From the IMG/VR virus record IMGVR_UViG_3300011116_001123, positions 24,931 through 88,930 of that record: a stretch of DNA of 64,000 bases, one strand, 5' to 3'. A program made the position numbers and the translations under genes. Source of the stretch: a virus. Under the pieces are notes generated by a model. That model was given only the letters and a program-made list of their open reading frames with translations. It was not told the origin of the DNA and did no database searches. How positions within the stretch are numbered: the first letter of the stretch is position 1; every line of letters begins with the position of its first letter. Positions 15,298-23,398 of this stretch are shown in pieces.

Positions 15298-15996
15298 ATG
15301 ATAAAAGATTTACTAACAATCGTTATACCTTGTAAGAATGAATCGGAGTTAATTGATTTGACTCTGAGTTTATTAAACAAACAAGAAGATATATCAGGTA
15401 CAAAAGTTATTATTGCTGATTCGTCTGATGATTCTACAAGAGACATTATATTATCAGGAGACCATAGTAATTTGAACATTACCATTATTGATGGTGGTTA
15501 TCCGAGCGTGGCAAGAAACAAGGGTGCCATGATGTCCACAACCCCTTATATATTATTCTTGGATGCTGATATATACTTAATTGATAATACCACCATAAGA
15601 GAGTGTATGAGTATTATACAGAAAGAACCATTGGAGTTGTTAACCTGTAAGTTTAGATGTGAAGGAAGATATTCATTTGTATTCCCCATCTTTGAATTCT
15701 TTAGAGATTTATCGATTAGATATTCCCCTTGTGCTATTGGAGGTTTTATGTTATTTGAATTTGAATCCTTTATGAGAGTCGGAGGGTTTAATGATGAAGA
15801 TAAATTTGCTGAAGATTTCCATCTTAGTAGTAAAATCTCGCCTGAATCTTTTAAGGTTATGAATAAAAAGATATATACCACAGATAGAAGATTTCAGAAG
15901 AAGGGATTATTTTATATGGTTCGTGTTGCCATTTTATCCATAATGAATAAAAACAATCCTGCGTTTTTCAAATATGACCACAACTATTGGCTATAA
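15298..15996 (+). CDS. Family 2 glycosyltransferase, 232 aa
   Basis: A GT-A fold transferase: 'LTIVIPCKNESELI' is the first strand of GT2 enzymes, 'VIIADSSDDST' the nucleotide-binding loop, 'GYPSVARNKGAMMSTTPYILFLDADIY' carries the ARNxG and DAD (metal-binding) signatures, and 'GGFNDEDKFAEDFHL' gives the ED acceptor-site motif. It would transfer a sugar from a nucleotide-sugar donor. The start at 15298 gives the canonical N-terminus. It overlaps the next gene by 23 nt, so the two are coupled; together with the SGNH-like genes nearby this suggests modification of a surface glycan, virion glycan or DNA. Confidence 0.85.
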   Translation: MIKDLLTIVIPCKNESELIDLTLSLLNKQEDISGTKVIIADSSDDSTRDIILSGDHSNLNITIIDGGYPSVARNKGAMMSTTPYILFLDADIYLIDNTTIRECMSIIQKEPLELLTCKFRCEGRYSFVFPIFEFFRDLSIRYSPCAIGGFMLFEFESFMRVGGFNDEDKFAEDFHLSSKISPESFKVMNKKIYTTDRRFQKKGLFYMVRVAILSIMNKNNPAFFKYDHNYWL

Positions 15997-16699
15997 GGTC
16001 GTGATAATGTCTGATCTCCACTTGGGAATGAATGATTGTAGACCCAAACGCATTCTTGAATTCCTTGATAGCATCGATACAGACCTCCTGATACTTAATG
16101 GAGATATTATTGATGTGGACGCTCTTCGTCGTGGTAGCAAGTGGAAGGATAAACATATGAAGGTTCTTATTAAGTTATTGGATATGTCCCGCCAAACAGA
16201 GATTATCTATATCAGAGGGAACCACGATAATGATGTGAAGGATCTGTATAATAGCATCCTCGGGAATATTAAATTCATGGACGAATATATGTATTTTGCT
16301 AATGGTAAGAAGTACCTGGTTTTCCACGGTGATAAGATTGATATCACAACAAAATATAAATTGCTCACTCAGATTGGTTCCATCGGTTATGACCTCGCCC
16401 TTCGTCTTAATACTTGGTATAACAAATATAGAGAATTCACAGGAAAACCATATTACAGCATTTCTAAAGTAATTAAGGAGAACTTTAAGAATGCCATTTC
16501 ATTCATTAATGACTTTGAGGTCAACTCATGTGATTATGCAAAAACGCTTAATTGTGATGGTGTCATTACCGGACATATTCATATCCCCTCAGCTAAAATA
16601 ATCAACGGAATGGAATACTACAACTCAGGTGATTGGGTGGAAAACTTCTCCGCCCTTGTCCTTACCCAAGATAATGAATGGAGGTTAATCAATTTATAG
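15974..16699 (+). CDS. LpxH-like metallophosphoesterase, 241 aa
   Basis: All calcineurin-type metal-binding motifs are present: DLHLG, NGDIID, RGNHDND, a histidine in 'LVFHGDKID', and GHIHIP. The arrangement resembles UDP-2,3-diacylglucosamine hydrolase (LpxH) and its relatives common beside glycosyltransferases. Substrate unknown; a pyrophosphate-linked sugar or lipid is a reasonable inference from the overlapping GT2 gene. Local codon use looks less AT-biased than its neighbours. Confidence 0.8.
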   Translation: MTTTIGYKVVIMSDLHLGMNDCRPKRILEFLDSIDTDLLILNGDIIDVDALRRGSKWKDKHMKVLIKLLDMSRQTEIIYIRGNHDNDVKDLYNSILGNIKFMDEYMYFANGKKYLVFHGDKIDITTKYKLLTQIGSIGYDLALRLNTWYNKYREFTGKPYYSISKVIKENFKNAISFINDFEVNSCDYAKTLNCDGVITGHIHIPSAKIINGMEYYNSGDWVENFSALVLTQDNEWRLINL

Positions 16700-16742
16700 C
16701 CGTATCTTGTTAATCTCAATCTTATTCCCTATTTTTATAACC

Positions 16743-17096
16743 ATGAACAAGACCCTGAAACTTAAGAGATTGATGATGTCGTACTTGGACTCCGCTCATC
16801 CTGAGATTTACCTGTTGAAGTTGGATTTCTTGGGTGATATCGTACAGACCTTTGATGAAAGTAAACAAAAAGATTGGTTTGACGACAGGGGATTGAATAG
16901 TAAACCTGATAGTTGGTATATGATGAGAAAGAAAATCATCGACAGACTGGTGTTGATGTTCTCGGTGGAATACTCATACGCTGACAGTGTATTGAATGAT
17001 TGGGTAAACTGTAGACCTAAGTATGTGTATGTCAGGAACTCTACGGACGAGCAAATACTTGTTCGCGTGGAGGAAGAATGTGGTATGACAATCTAA
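16743..17096 (+). CDS. Hypothetical protein, 117 aa
   Basis: The start at 16743 has a motif variant (TTTTTAT) 4 nt upstream. The N-terminus is a basic helix (NKTLKLKRLMMSYLD) without the hydrophobic-x-E end. 'FSVEYSYADSVLNDWVNCRPKYVYVRN' resembles the C-terminal helix-strand of the MKYII family, so it may be a divergent member. Function unknown. Confidence 0.6.
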   Translation: MNKTLKLKRLMMSYLDSAHPEIYLLKLDFLGDIVQTFDESKQKDWFDDRGLNSKPDSWYMMRKKIIDRLVLMFSVEYSYADSVLNDWVNCRPKYVYVRNSTDEQILVRVEEECGMTI

Positions 17097-17147
17097 CTGT
17101 CGTATGCCGGGGTCGATTATCCCCCTACCCCCTTTTTATTTAACTGA

Positions 17148-17154
17148 TATTTAT
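17148..17154 (+). promoter_or_regulatory. RTATTTAT late-type promoter motif (short spacer)
   Basis: ATATTTAT, 4 nt before the ATG at 17159. Confidence 0.55.
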
Positions 17155-17158
17155 AAAC

Positions 17159-17470
17159 ATGAAATATATTATACCTGAAAAAAGAATAGAAAGGTTGGCG
17201 AATAAGTACTTAAGTTCTTTAGGGTTAACAGAAGGAAATTATGATGAGGATGGGTTTGATATAATACAAGGTGTTAATCATATGCTGGCGTACCGTAGTG
17301 AAGAAGAGAAATTATACATGAACATTTACTTAATCAAAGACCTCCGAGACCTTTTTGATTTGACCCAAAGAGAAAGTATGACCTATATCAAAAATTGGTT
17401 TCAGGACGCATATGAAACAGATGTGAAGTCAGTATGGTTGTTGTTTCCTGATGAACCATTCACCTATTAA
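17159..17470 (+). CDS. Tagged small protein (MKYII family), 103 aa
   Basis: Starts 'MKYIIPEKRIERLANKYL'. The C-terminus 'LFDLTQRESMTYIKNWFQDAY' shows the family's MFxLxxxExxxxIKxWF helix. The acidic middle (YDEDGFD) and beta-rich centre match the paralogues at 21.4-22.0 kb. It converges on the SGNH-like gene with an 11-nt overlap. Function unknown. Confidence 0.7.
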   Translation: MKYIIPEKRIERLANKYLSSLGLTEGNYDEDGFDIIQGVNHMLAYRSEEEKLYMNIYLIKDLRDLFDLTQRESMTYIKNWFQDAYETDVKSVWLLFPDEPFTY

Positions 17471-18191
17471 TATGATTATAAAATAAATTGGACATTACCT
17501 GATGTCCACTTACCCCCAAATGAAAATCGAATATTTCTTGGTTGGTTTCTTCTTTTATTCTTTCCCCACCATTTTTCTCGATTAGTTTAATCATATTATC
17601 AATCTCCCACTTCATATAAATCTCATCACCCATAATAATTCTTTGGTTATCTCTATCTTGAATCTCTCTATTATAAAGAACATAGGGATCACAAGACCAA
17701 TAAAACACTTTGAAACCAACCAAATCGGAAATATAATTTATTAATTCCATTCTCTGATTTATGACCTCAGAATATAAGTGAAATGTGTTATCACTCGTTC
17801 TGTTGAAAACAATCTCATTTGATGTTTGTTCGGTTATATCTTCGGTACCATTTAAAACCGAATGGTTTCTTCCAAAGTTTGTGTTAATCCATTTTCTCGT
17901 ATCATGGTTTGCCCACATGAATCTTGAAAGAAATGACCAACCGATGATTACCACATCATTTTTTTGAATTGTTCTGATTTGTTCGATTACTCTATTGAAT
18001 ATCATGTCATTCCCCGCGCCAGGTATCCCATGATTTACAAGATTCAAGTTCATTCTGTTTGATAATAATTCAAACCATGTGCTCGGAAAACTTCCCCCAC
18101 AAAATGTCTTATATCTCCTATACTCATCAGTTTCCTCATGATATGGAGAACTGAAACTACAACCAAATATGTGAAGATTATTAATTACCAT
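17460..18191 (-). CDS. SGNH/GDSL hydrolase-like protein 1, 243 aa
   Basis: 'LHIFGCSFS' near the N-terminus matches SGNH block I, with the catalytic Ser in GCSF; 'NHGIPGAGNDMIFNRV' matches block II/III, including a GxGN that could form the oxyanion hole; 'DFHLGVSGHQVM' near the C-terminus supplies the D-x-H catalytic pair. Such hydrolases remove acyl groups from sugars or lipids. It is the last of three SGNH-like genes in one minus-strand run with a glycosyltransferase-like gene, suggesting joint glycan editing. Confidence 0.7.
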   Translation of the reverse strand: MVINNLHIFGCSFSSPYHEETDEYRRYKTFCGGSFPSTWFELLSNRMNLNLVNHGIPGAGNDMIFNRVIEQIRTIQKNDVVIIGWSFLSRFMWANHDTRKWINTNFGRNHSVLNGTEDITEQTSNEIVFNRTSDNTFHLYSEVINQRMELINYISDLVGFKVFYWSCDPYVLYNREIQDRDNQRIIMGDEIYMKWEIDNMIKLIEKNGGERIKEETNQEIFDFHLGVSGHQVMSNLFYNHINR

Positions 18192-18239
18192 GTATTCTAT
18201 TCATCTGCCGTGTGTAAGCAACCACATGCCAATAAATCT

Positions 18240-19166
18240 TTATATTTTTTCTTCGGATTTATCAACATGTAAATCTTGATTTATGGAGTTTATCACAGCT
18301 CTCGCAATAACCTCATGACAATATTTGGATGGATGGTAATCTGTTAGCGCATTTTCAGGTATGTTCCCTCCAAACCCCTCTTTATCATAAGCGATGGTAA
18401 ACTTTTCTCTACAACTAAGTTGTAAATCACTTATGGTTTTATAAGTTTTACCTTCATGTTCTAATAATATATGTCTTTTCTTGTAAAATTCATCTTCGAA
18501 TAATGAGGGTAAATCATTAACCCAAAATAACACTTTGCTTTTAATACCTTGTGCCTCCAAATGTAAAAGATATTCTTTGATTAAATTTCCAAAATAATTA
18601 GTATGTAATTCAAGATAATCTTCTATGGTATAATTGTTTTCTTCTAACCATGGGAAAAAAATGGTATCGATTCCGTTTTCAACTGGACATTCTGACCCGT
18701 CATCAGCTTTACTAAGAACAACAGACACATCATCATAGTTTGGATTAGGATGTACGAAATAATCTTTTCCTTTGTATACAAACTTGAATCTGGATCTATA
18801 TGGTTGAGTCATTTGAAAAATGACATATTCAATATCATCAAAATAATAATTTTCTTCACTTAACCAAGAAGAACTTTTGATATGTCCATCTGCTGGTTCC
18901 TCGTATTTATCAAATATTTTTTTCAAAAACATGAGACTTGTTACATCACTTCCACCATTTGATGCTTTACACACTTCAAAAGTATTGAAATGGTTTGCGA
19001 CTAACCTTGGAAACCTTATAGTATCTTTATATTTGATTAACGCATCAGTCATTAGACTGTAATCAAATACCCAATCCTCAAATTTAGGAGTATGATTGAG
19101 GCTAGAATAAAAATACAGCCCCTGGCCCCAAGTGAAAGAACATCCCGCAAAAACTAATCCTTTCAT
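18240..19166 (-). CDS. SGNH/GDSL hydrolase-like protein 2, 308 aa
   Basis: Block I reads 'VFAGCSFTWGQG' with the Ser nucleophile, block II 'CKASNGGSDVTS', and the terminal D-x-H is in 'TDYHPSKYCHEV'. It is longer than its neighbours because of a ~60-residue insertion containing 'QMTQPYRSRFKFVYKGKDYF'. It lies 7 nt downstream of the third paralogue, consistent with an operon. Substrate unknown. Confidence 0.7.
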   Translation of the reverse strand: MKGLVFAGCSFTWGQGLYFYSSLNHTPKFEDWVFDYSLMTDALIKYKDTIRFPRLVANHFNTFEVCKASNGGSDVTSLMFLKKIFDKYEEPADGHIKSSSWLSEENYYFDDIEYVIFQMTQPYRSRFKFVYKGKDYFVHPNPNYDDVSVVLSKADDGSECPVENGIDTIFFPWLEENNYTIEDYLELHTNYFGNLIKEYLLHLEAQGIKSKVLFWVNDLPSLFEDEFYKKRHILLEHEGKTYKTISDLQLSCREKFTIAYDKEGFGGNIPENALTDYHPSKYCHEVIARAVINSINQDLHVDKSEEKI

Positions 19167-19173
19167 TGTGTAT

Positions 19174-19935
19174 TTATTTTTTCATTTCACTAAAATCCAC
19201 AAAGTTTTTTCGATTTGGATTTATGATATCGTTTATTTTTTTCGGAATAGTTTTTTCCCAATTCTCACAAATTAAATCCATTTCTTTAACATAATATTTC
19301 CCCATATTTTGTTTAATCCATTCCAAATGTGTTGAAATTGGTGGATGGCCATCTATTTGACCTGCAAGATCTTCAAAATAATAGTGTTCGTTCCTTTTGT
19401 TATGAAATTCTACTAAAGTTTCACCTGAAACCATTTCGTCTAATAATTCCAAACAAACGTCCACTGTTTGACCTACGTTTTGCGGTTTCGCATATTCACG
19501 TGACCCATCGATTTGATTAAAATCGAAAGACTTCATTAGTTGATACTCACATCCTATTGAATCCAATAATTGTTTTGCCGATGAAACTGAAAACCAAGTA
19601 TTGTATAACCCGAATTCCTCGCTCCATTTATTCATAACAAAATCTCCAAACAAACTGTGATTTTTTCCATAAATGCTGCCATTTGTTTCAAAATAAGAAT
19701 TTTGATTAATGTAATCGAATCTGTCTATGGATGAAAACATAATTAAGACTACGTCATCCTTAGTAATTTTATTCACATGATGACATTGATATAAATTACT
19801 AGAAATAAAAAAGTTTCCAGCTCCAGCTTTCCCCCAATTTTGAAATTCTTCAAACTGAGTTCCAATAATGTTTGCCCAAGTTTGCCATTTGTAATTTGTA
19901 AAACTGCAACCAAACGTAAAAAGTCTTTTACTCAT
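19174..19935 (-). CDS. SGNH/GDSL hydrolase-like protein 3, 253 aa
   Basis: Block I is 'LFTFGCSFTNY'; 'NWGKAGAGNFFISSNLY' fits the Gly/Asn oxyanion-hole blocks; 'IDGHPPISTHLEWI' gives the D-x-H pair. The start overlaps the stop of the upstream glycosyltransferase-like gene by 4 nt, indicating translational coupling. Marine phages often carry similar proteins with glycosyltransferases; function there is also unsettled. Confidence 0.7.
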   Translation of the reverse strand: MSKRLFTFGCSFTNYKWQTWANIIGTQFEEFQNWGKAGAGNFFISSNLYQCHHVNKITKDDVVLIMFSSIDRFDYINQNSYFETNGSIYGKNHSLFGDFVMNKWSEEFGLYNTWFSVSSAKQLLDSIGCEYQLMKSFDFNQIDGSREYAKPQNVGQTVDVCLELLDEMVSGETLVEFHNKRNEHYYFEDLAGQIDGHPPISTHLEWIKQNMGKYYVKEMDLICENWEKTIPKKINDIINPNRKNFVDFSEMKK

Positions 19936-21032
19936 ACTGAATACTTTTCATAGAACTTAACCAAAGGGTTAAATTTATCATTTTTTCTAATCCCAAGAGC
20001 AATGTTTTTGTTATATTCCAATTTGTCTTTAATTTTTTCATGTAGTTCGTAATAATTTTGATTCTTCAAATTATTAAGATTGCTAATTATTCCCGATATT
20101 CTATCATTTATATGGTCTTTTGAATCAAAATCATAGTCAAAAATTTCATCATATAATTCAAATCCATACTTTGTAATTTCTTTGTTTTGATTCTTTGCCC
20201 CATAACAAAGAAATGGATGTTTCAACAAAATTGGCCGGAATGTCTTTTCAGTAACAAAAGGAATATACATTGAAGATTCTCCAACCAATGACATAAAACA
20301 ATTTGGTTCTGTAATGATGTCAGTGTATTCATCACTGAATCCAAATTGTTTGATTCGATATCCATCTATATTAATTATTTTTTCTTTCCAATATTTGAAC
20401 TCAAAATGTAAATCTTCATTTACCAATATGTCCGTGACACCACATTCCTCTATTGTTTGATTCCAAGTATTAATACCATTTTCTAATAAATTGTGATTAG
20501 ATAGTTGGTCAATCATCAAACATCTATGGAATCTAGATTTATTATTCAAATTTAAATATAATTTATCAAATTTGTTTTTTATTGATAACGTTTCTACATT
20601 CATTGGCCCATCCAATCCTCTCGGGTGTAAATATAAATCTTTCAACCCATCATATGTGTGTGAAATCAAGTAAGTTGGCCAATACAGAATCTCAAAGTTC
20701 TTAATTGAATTTTCGAATGGTTTATATAATTCAGGGTAATGACACCCGAGTATTAAATAAAACTTACAATCATTTTGTAATAAAATACTCTCTAACTCAA
20801 AAAATTCAGGATTTATTGCGAAATCTTTATCCTCAGTGTAACAACGACTTAACCATTCTACTGTAGTTTCCGTTGGATACAAATAGATTACACACTCTGG
20901 TTTTTTTTCTGATATTAAATTGATAATAGGTCTTAATGTCAAATCGGAATGGTTTATTCCCCTATCAATAGATAAACATTTATCATTTTTATGATTGAAA
21001 ATAAAATATCCCAAATAATCTTTTCCTAACAT
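19932..21032 (-). CDS. Exostosin/GT-like phage protein, 366 aa
   Basis: The segment 'YIPFVTEKTFRPILLKHPFLCYGAKNQN' followed by 'GFELYDEIFDYDFDS' matches a pattern I know from phage proteins usually called glycosyltransferase or exostosin-like, where the Glu-Lys-Thr motif lies in the nucleotide-sugar domain. The C-terminal ~60 residues ('ISNLNNLKNQNYYELHEKIKDKLEYNK') recur in the short gene just upstream. It heads the coupled run with the three SGNH-like genes. Exact donor and acceptor unknown. Confidence 0.6.
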   Translation of the reverse strand: MLGKDYLGYFIFNHKNDKCLSIDRGINHSDLTLRPIINLISEKKPECVIYLYPTETTVEWLSRCYTEDKDFAINPEFFELESILLQNDCKFYLILGCHYPELYKPFENSIKNFEILYWPTYLISHTYDGLKDLYLHPRGLDGPMNVETLSIKNKFDKLYLNLNNKSRFHRCLMIDQLSNHNLLENGINTWNQTIEECGVTDILVNEDLHFEFKYWKEKIINIDGYRIKQFGFSDEYTDIITEPNCFMSLVGESSMYIPFVTEKTFRPILLKHPFLCYGAKNQNKEITKYGFELYDEIFDYDFDSKDHINDRISGIISNLNNLKNQNYYELHEKIKDKLEYNKNIALGIRKNDKFNPLVKFYEKYSV

Positions 21033-21033
21033 A

Positions 21034-21309
21034 TTATTTTATTAATAATTTAACAAAAATGTCCATCATGAAATCGTTATTTTTATTTTTAAATTCCAAA
21101 AAGGATTCTTTCTGTCGTTCAAAAAGGTTTCGAATCTCTGTAGAAATATAAACATCATTTTCTAATATAGAAATAGCGTTATTTTTATTGTGTTTTATTT
21201 TTTCCTCCACTAAATTAAATAGTTCTCGTAGTTCGTGAGATTTTAAATTATTTAGATTTTTGATTATCCCGTCAATTGATTTGCTCGGAACATAAATCTT
21301 AAATTTCAT
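21034..21309 (-). CDS. Short paralogue of the GT-like C-terminal tail, 91 aa
   Basis: The sequence 'GIIKNLNNLKSHELRELFNLVEEKIKHNKNNAISI' clearly resembles the end of the adjacent 366-aa protein. I chose the start at 21309 ('MKFKIYVPSKSID'); a longer frame to 21405 would overlap the divergent promoter. It could be a free-standing helical module or the remnant of a duplicated GT-like gene. Confidence 0.5.
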   Translation of the reverse strand: MKFKIYVPSKSIDGIIKNLNNLKSHELRELFNLVEEKIKHNKNNAISILENDVYISTEIRNLFERQKESFLEFKNKNNDFMMDIFVKLLIK

Positions 21310-21394
21310 TGTTTTTATTTTTATATATAAAGATATAATACTTTTACCGAGTAGAAATATTAAAAAAAAAACAAATCTCATTAAAATTTCCTTA

Positions 21395-21401
21395 TATTTA
21401 T
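21395..21401 (+). promoter_or_regulatory. RTATTTAT late-type promoter motif (short spacer)
   Basis: ATATTTAT, 4 nt before the ATG at 21406; probably drives both tandem MKYII genes. Confidence 0.55.
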
Positions 21402-21405
21402 CCAT

Positions 21406-21699
21406 ATGAAATACATTATCTCCGAGGGTCGACTTGATAACATCATGAAAAAGTATTTGGATTCATTTTTAACCTCCAAACAAATCTTGGATTATGATGA
21501 TAGTTTGGTAATCGCGGATCCGAATGCTGATGATGATAATCCACATTGGACTGAATATATGTTCTATAACTATGACGATGAGGACTTATGGGTGAACAAT
21601 CAATTTATTGAAGAATTCGGCTATTTGTTTAATAAGGATTATGAAGAATCTCTTGCTTTTATAAAAGATTGGTTTAAGAAAGAATTCAACCTGAATTAA
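21406..21699 (+). CDS. Tagged small protein (MKYII family), 97 aa
   Basis: Starts 'MKYIISEGRLDNIMKKYLD' and ends 'YEESLAFIKDWFKKEFNLN'. The tag-coding DNA is nearly identical to that of the next gene, while the bodies have diverged. The centre is highly acidic (DPNADDDN). Function unknown; likely packaged or injected. Confidence 0.7.
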   Translation: MKYIISEGRLDNIMKKYLDSFLTSKQILDYDDSLVIADPNADDDNPHWTEYMFYNYDDEDLWVNNQFIEEFGYLFNKDYEESLAFIKDWFKKEFNLN

Positions 21700-21701
21700 A
21701 A

Positions 21702-21986
21702 ATGAAATATATTATCTCCGAGGGCCGACTTGATGACATAATGAAAAAGTATTTGGATTCTTTCTTATTAAATAAGGATGTAATCGATAATCAAGCGGGT
21801 ATCGCCGTTTATGATGATGAGGAGAATTATTTAGAATACTTCCCAAGAAAAAGAGAACTATTCATATTGGGCGAATTCTTGGATGAGTTCGAGACTATGT
21901 TCGGTCTTACTCGAAATGAAGCAATTAAATTCATTCGGAATTGGTTCGAGAATGAATTCTATGTGAAGGTTCAAATGGCTGGATAA
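21702..21986 (+). CDS. Tagged small protein (MKYII family), 94 aa
   Basis: Tandem paralogue of the preceding gene, starting 2 nt after its stop. The tag is 'MKYIISEGRLDDIMKKYLD' and the C-terminal helix 'MFGLTRNEAIKFIRNWFENEF' is the clearest version of the family pattern. There is no separate promoter motif, so it is likely co-transcribed. Confidence 0.7.
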   Translation: MKYIISEGRLDDIMKKYLDSFLLNKDVIDNQAGIAVYDDEENYLEYFPRKRELFILGEFLDEFETMFGLTRNEAIKFIRNWFENEFYVKVQMAG

Positions 21987-21993
21987 TTTGGTT

Positions 21994-22335
21994 CTATCCC
22001 TTATATTTTGTAGTACTTCGGTAATATAACTTTTCAAACTTATCTAACAATTCCTTATTAGCATAGATTAAATTACGAAGTCCGTCTTCTAATTCATGCA
22101 TTTGCGGAACATGAGTATCAGCATAATCCGTAGGTATTACACTTATAACCCCTGAGTATATCGCTCTATCTAAGTATGTATTGAAATCAGGCATAAATGA
22201 TGGCACGTACCAATCTGCTGCTTGAATGACTGCGGCGATAAGTTCGGGCATTCTTCTTTTAAGATATGGATTTACGGATCCTTCGTTAATCCCCATCACT
22301 TCTTTGATTCTATCAATGTCCTCCTGTAAATTCAT
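21994..22335 (-). CDS. Tagged helical protein (MNLQEDI family), 113 aa
   Basis: The third tag class: 'MNLQEDIDRIKEVMGINEG', with cleavage expected after GINE. The body 'RRMPELIAAVIQAADWYVPSF ... LDRAIYSGVISVIP' is homologous to the bodies of the two similar proteins upstream (about 23.05-24.0 kb). Last gene of a four-gene minus-strand run. Function unknown. Confidence 0.7.
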   Translation of the reverse strand: MNLQEDIDRIKEVMGINEGSVNPYLKRRMPELIAAVIQAADWYVPSFMPDFNTYLDRAIYSGVISVIPTDYADTHVPQMHELEDGLRNLIYANKELLDKFEKLYYRSTTKYKG

Positions 22336-22336
22336 A

Positions 22337-23053
22337 TTAAATCAAACCTTTGTTTACCATCTCTTTAACCACAGTCAATTGTTCAGGACTTGGAGTATCC
22401 AACCATGAAATTGCAGTGTCGAAAACTTCACTCAACTCAGGTGTTAATAATTTTTTTTCTTGTAATATAATTTTAACTTCTATCAACTGTTCTTTCAACT
22501 TTCCGACTTGTTGTACAAGAACTTCGACACCTTGAGTTTTCATAAGTTTTGTTATGAAAATCCAAAAAGACCATTTGAATTCTCGTTTATCAAACAAAAT
22601 TCTGTAGTTAATTATTCCTTTTTGTATTGCCCATCTTTGTATTGAATCGGGGGTCATTCGCAATAGGTTTTTAATCCCCTGCTTGACTCCTACCGATGCA
22701 ATATTTCCTCCAACAGGATAAAGTCCAAATAATGCCGTTACTAAACCTAAAATAATGAATTCTGTTCTTTGAAGTCCTGATGTCATGGCAGCTCTTACAA
22801 AGTAGGATAAAGCATGAATTTCATCTATTACAAATGAAATAAGATTACCAAAACCTGGTACTACATCTATAGCCGCAGAAATAGCATCAACCATAAAATC
22901 TGCTCCCATGGGTTTTTTTGAATCGATTGCTCGCTTAGATTGACCGAAATTTTCAGGTGGTGCAAATTTTGGAGCAAGTGTCTTACCTTTCAATTCAAGA
23001 GACGTTTGCTCCATCACTTCTTTGATTCTATCTATATCTTCTTGTAAGTTCAT
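22337..23053 (-). CDS. Tagged protein with hydrophobic glycine-rich region (MNLQEDI family), 238 aa
   Basis: Same tag, here 'RIKEVMEQ' (cleavage predicted after Glu). The body differs from its neighbours: residues 50-130 contain 'VDAISAAIDVVPGFGNLISFVIDEIHAL' and 'IILGLVTALFGLYPVGGNIASVGVKQGIK', a hydrophobic Gly-rich helical pattern like the pre-toxin or pore-forming regions of secreted effectors, not recognised as a named family. It could insert into membranes. It overlaps the upstream gene by 4 nt. Confidence 0.6.
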   Translation of the reverse strand: MNLQEDIDRIKEVMEQTSLELKGKTLAPKFAPPENFGQSKRAIDSKKPMGADFMVDAISAAIDVVPGFGNLISFVIDEIHALSYFVRAAMTSGLQRTEFIILGLVTALFGLYPVGGNIASVGVKQGIKNLLRMTPDSIQRWAIQKGIINYRILFDKREFKWSFWIFITKLMKTQGVEVLVQQVGKLKEQLIEVKIILQEKKLLTPELSEVFDTAISWLDTPSPEQLTVVKEMVNKGLI

Positions 23054-23394
23054 TCCAAATCAAGTTTACTTATGAAGATTTGTTTTAGTGTCTGAAGTAG
23101 TTCTTTATCTTGAGTAATCGTCTTTAACAATATCTTCTCGATTTCTTCTAATTCTTCATGTGTCAAATCATAATTTTCAATGACATTTCTTATTGAATAA
23201 AATATTGTCCTATCCAAGAAATTCTTAAAATAATTCTCATCGAATTCTCTGTCACTTCTAACAAATATTTCGTTAGCGGTATCAACAACTGCATTAAGAA
23301 ACTCAGGAAGTCTCCTTCTTAAATAAGGATTAAGAAAACCTTCATTAATCCCCATAACCTCCTTAATTCTATCTATGTCTTCTTGTAAATTCAT
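23050..23394 (-). CDS. Tagged helical protein (MNLQEDI family), 114 aa
   Basis: The start at 23394 places the tag 'MNLQEDIDRIKEVMGINEG' at the N-terminus; the upstream extension is spurious. The body 'RRRLPEFLNAVVDTANEIF ... FLDRTIFYSIRNVI' aligns with the 113-aa paralogue and with both halves of the 205-aa paralogue. Function unknown. Confidence 0.65.
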   Translation of the reverse strand: MNLQEDIDRIKEVMGINEGFLNPYLRRRLPEFLNAVVDTANEIFVRSDREFDENYFKNFLDRTIFYSIRNVIENYDLTHEELEEIEKILLKTITQDKELLQTLKQIFISKLDLE

Positions 23395-23398
23395 TTGA

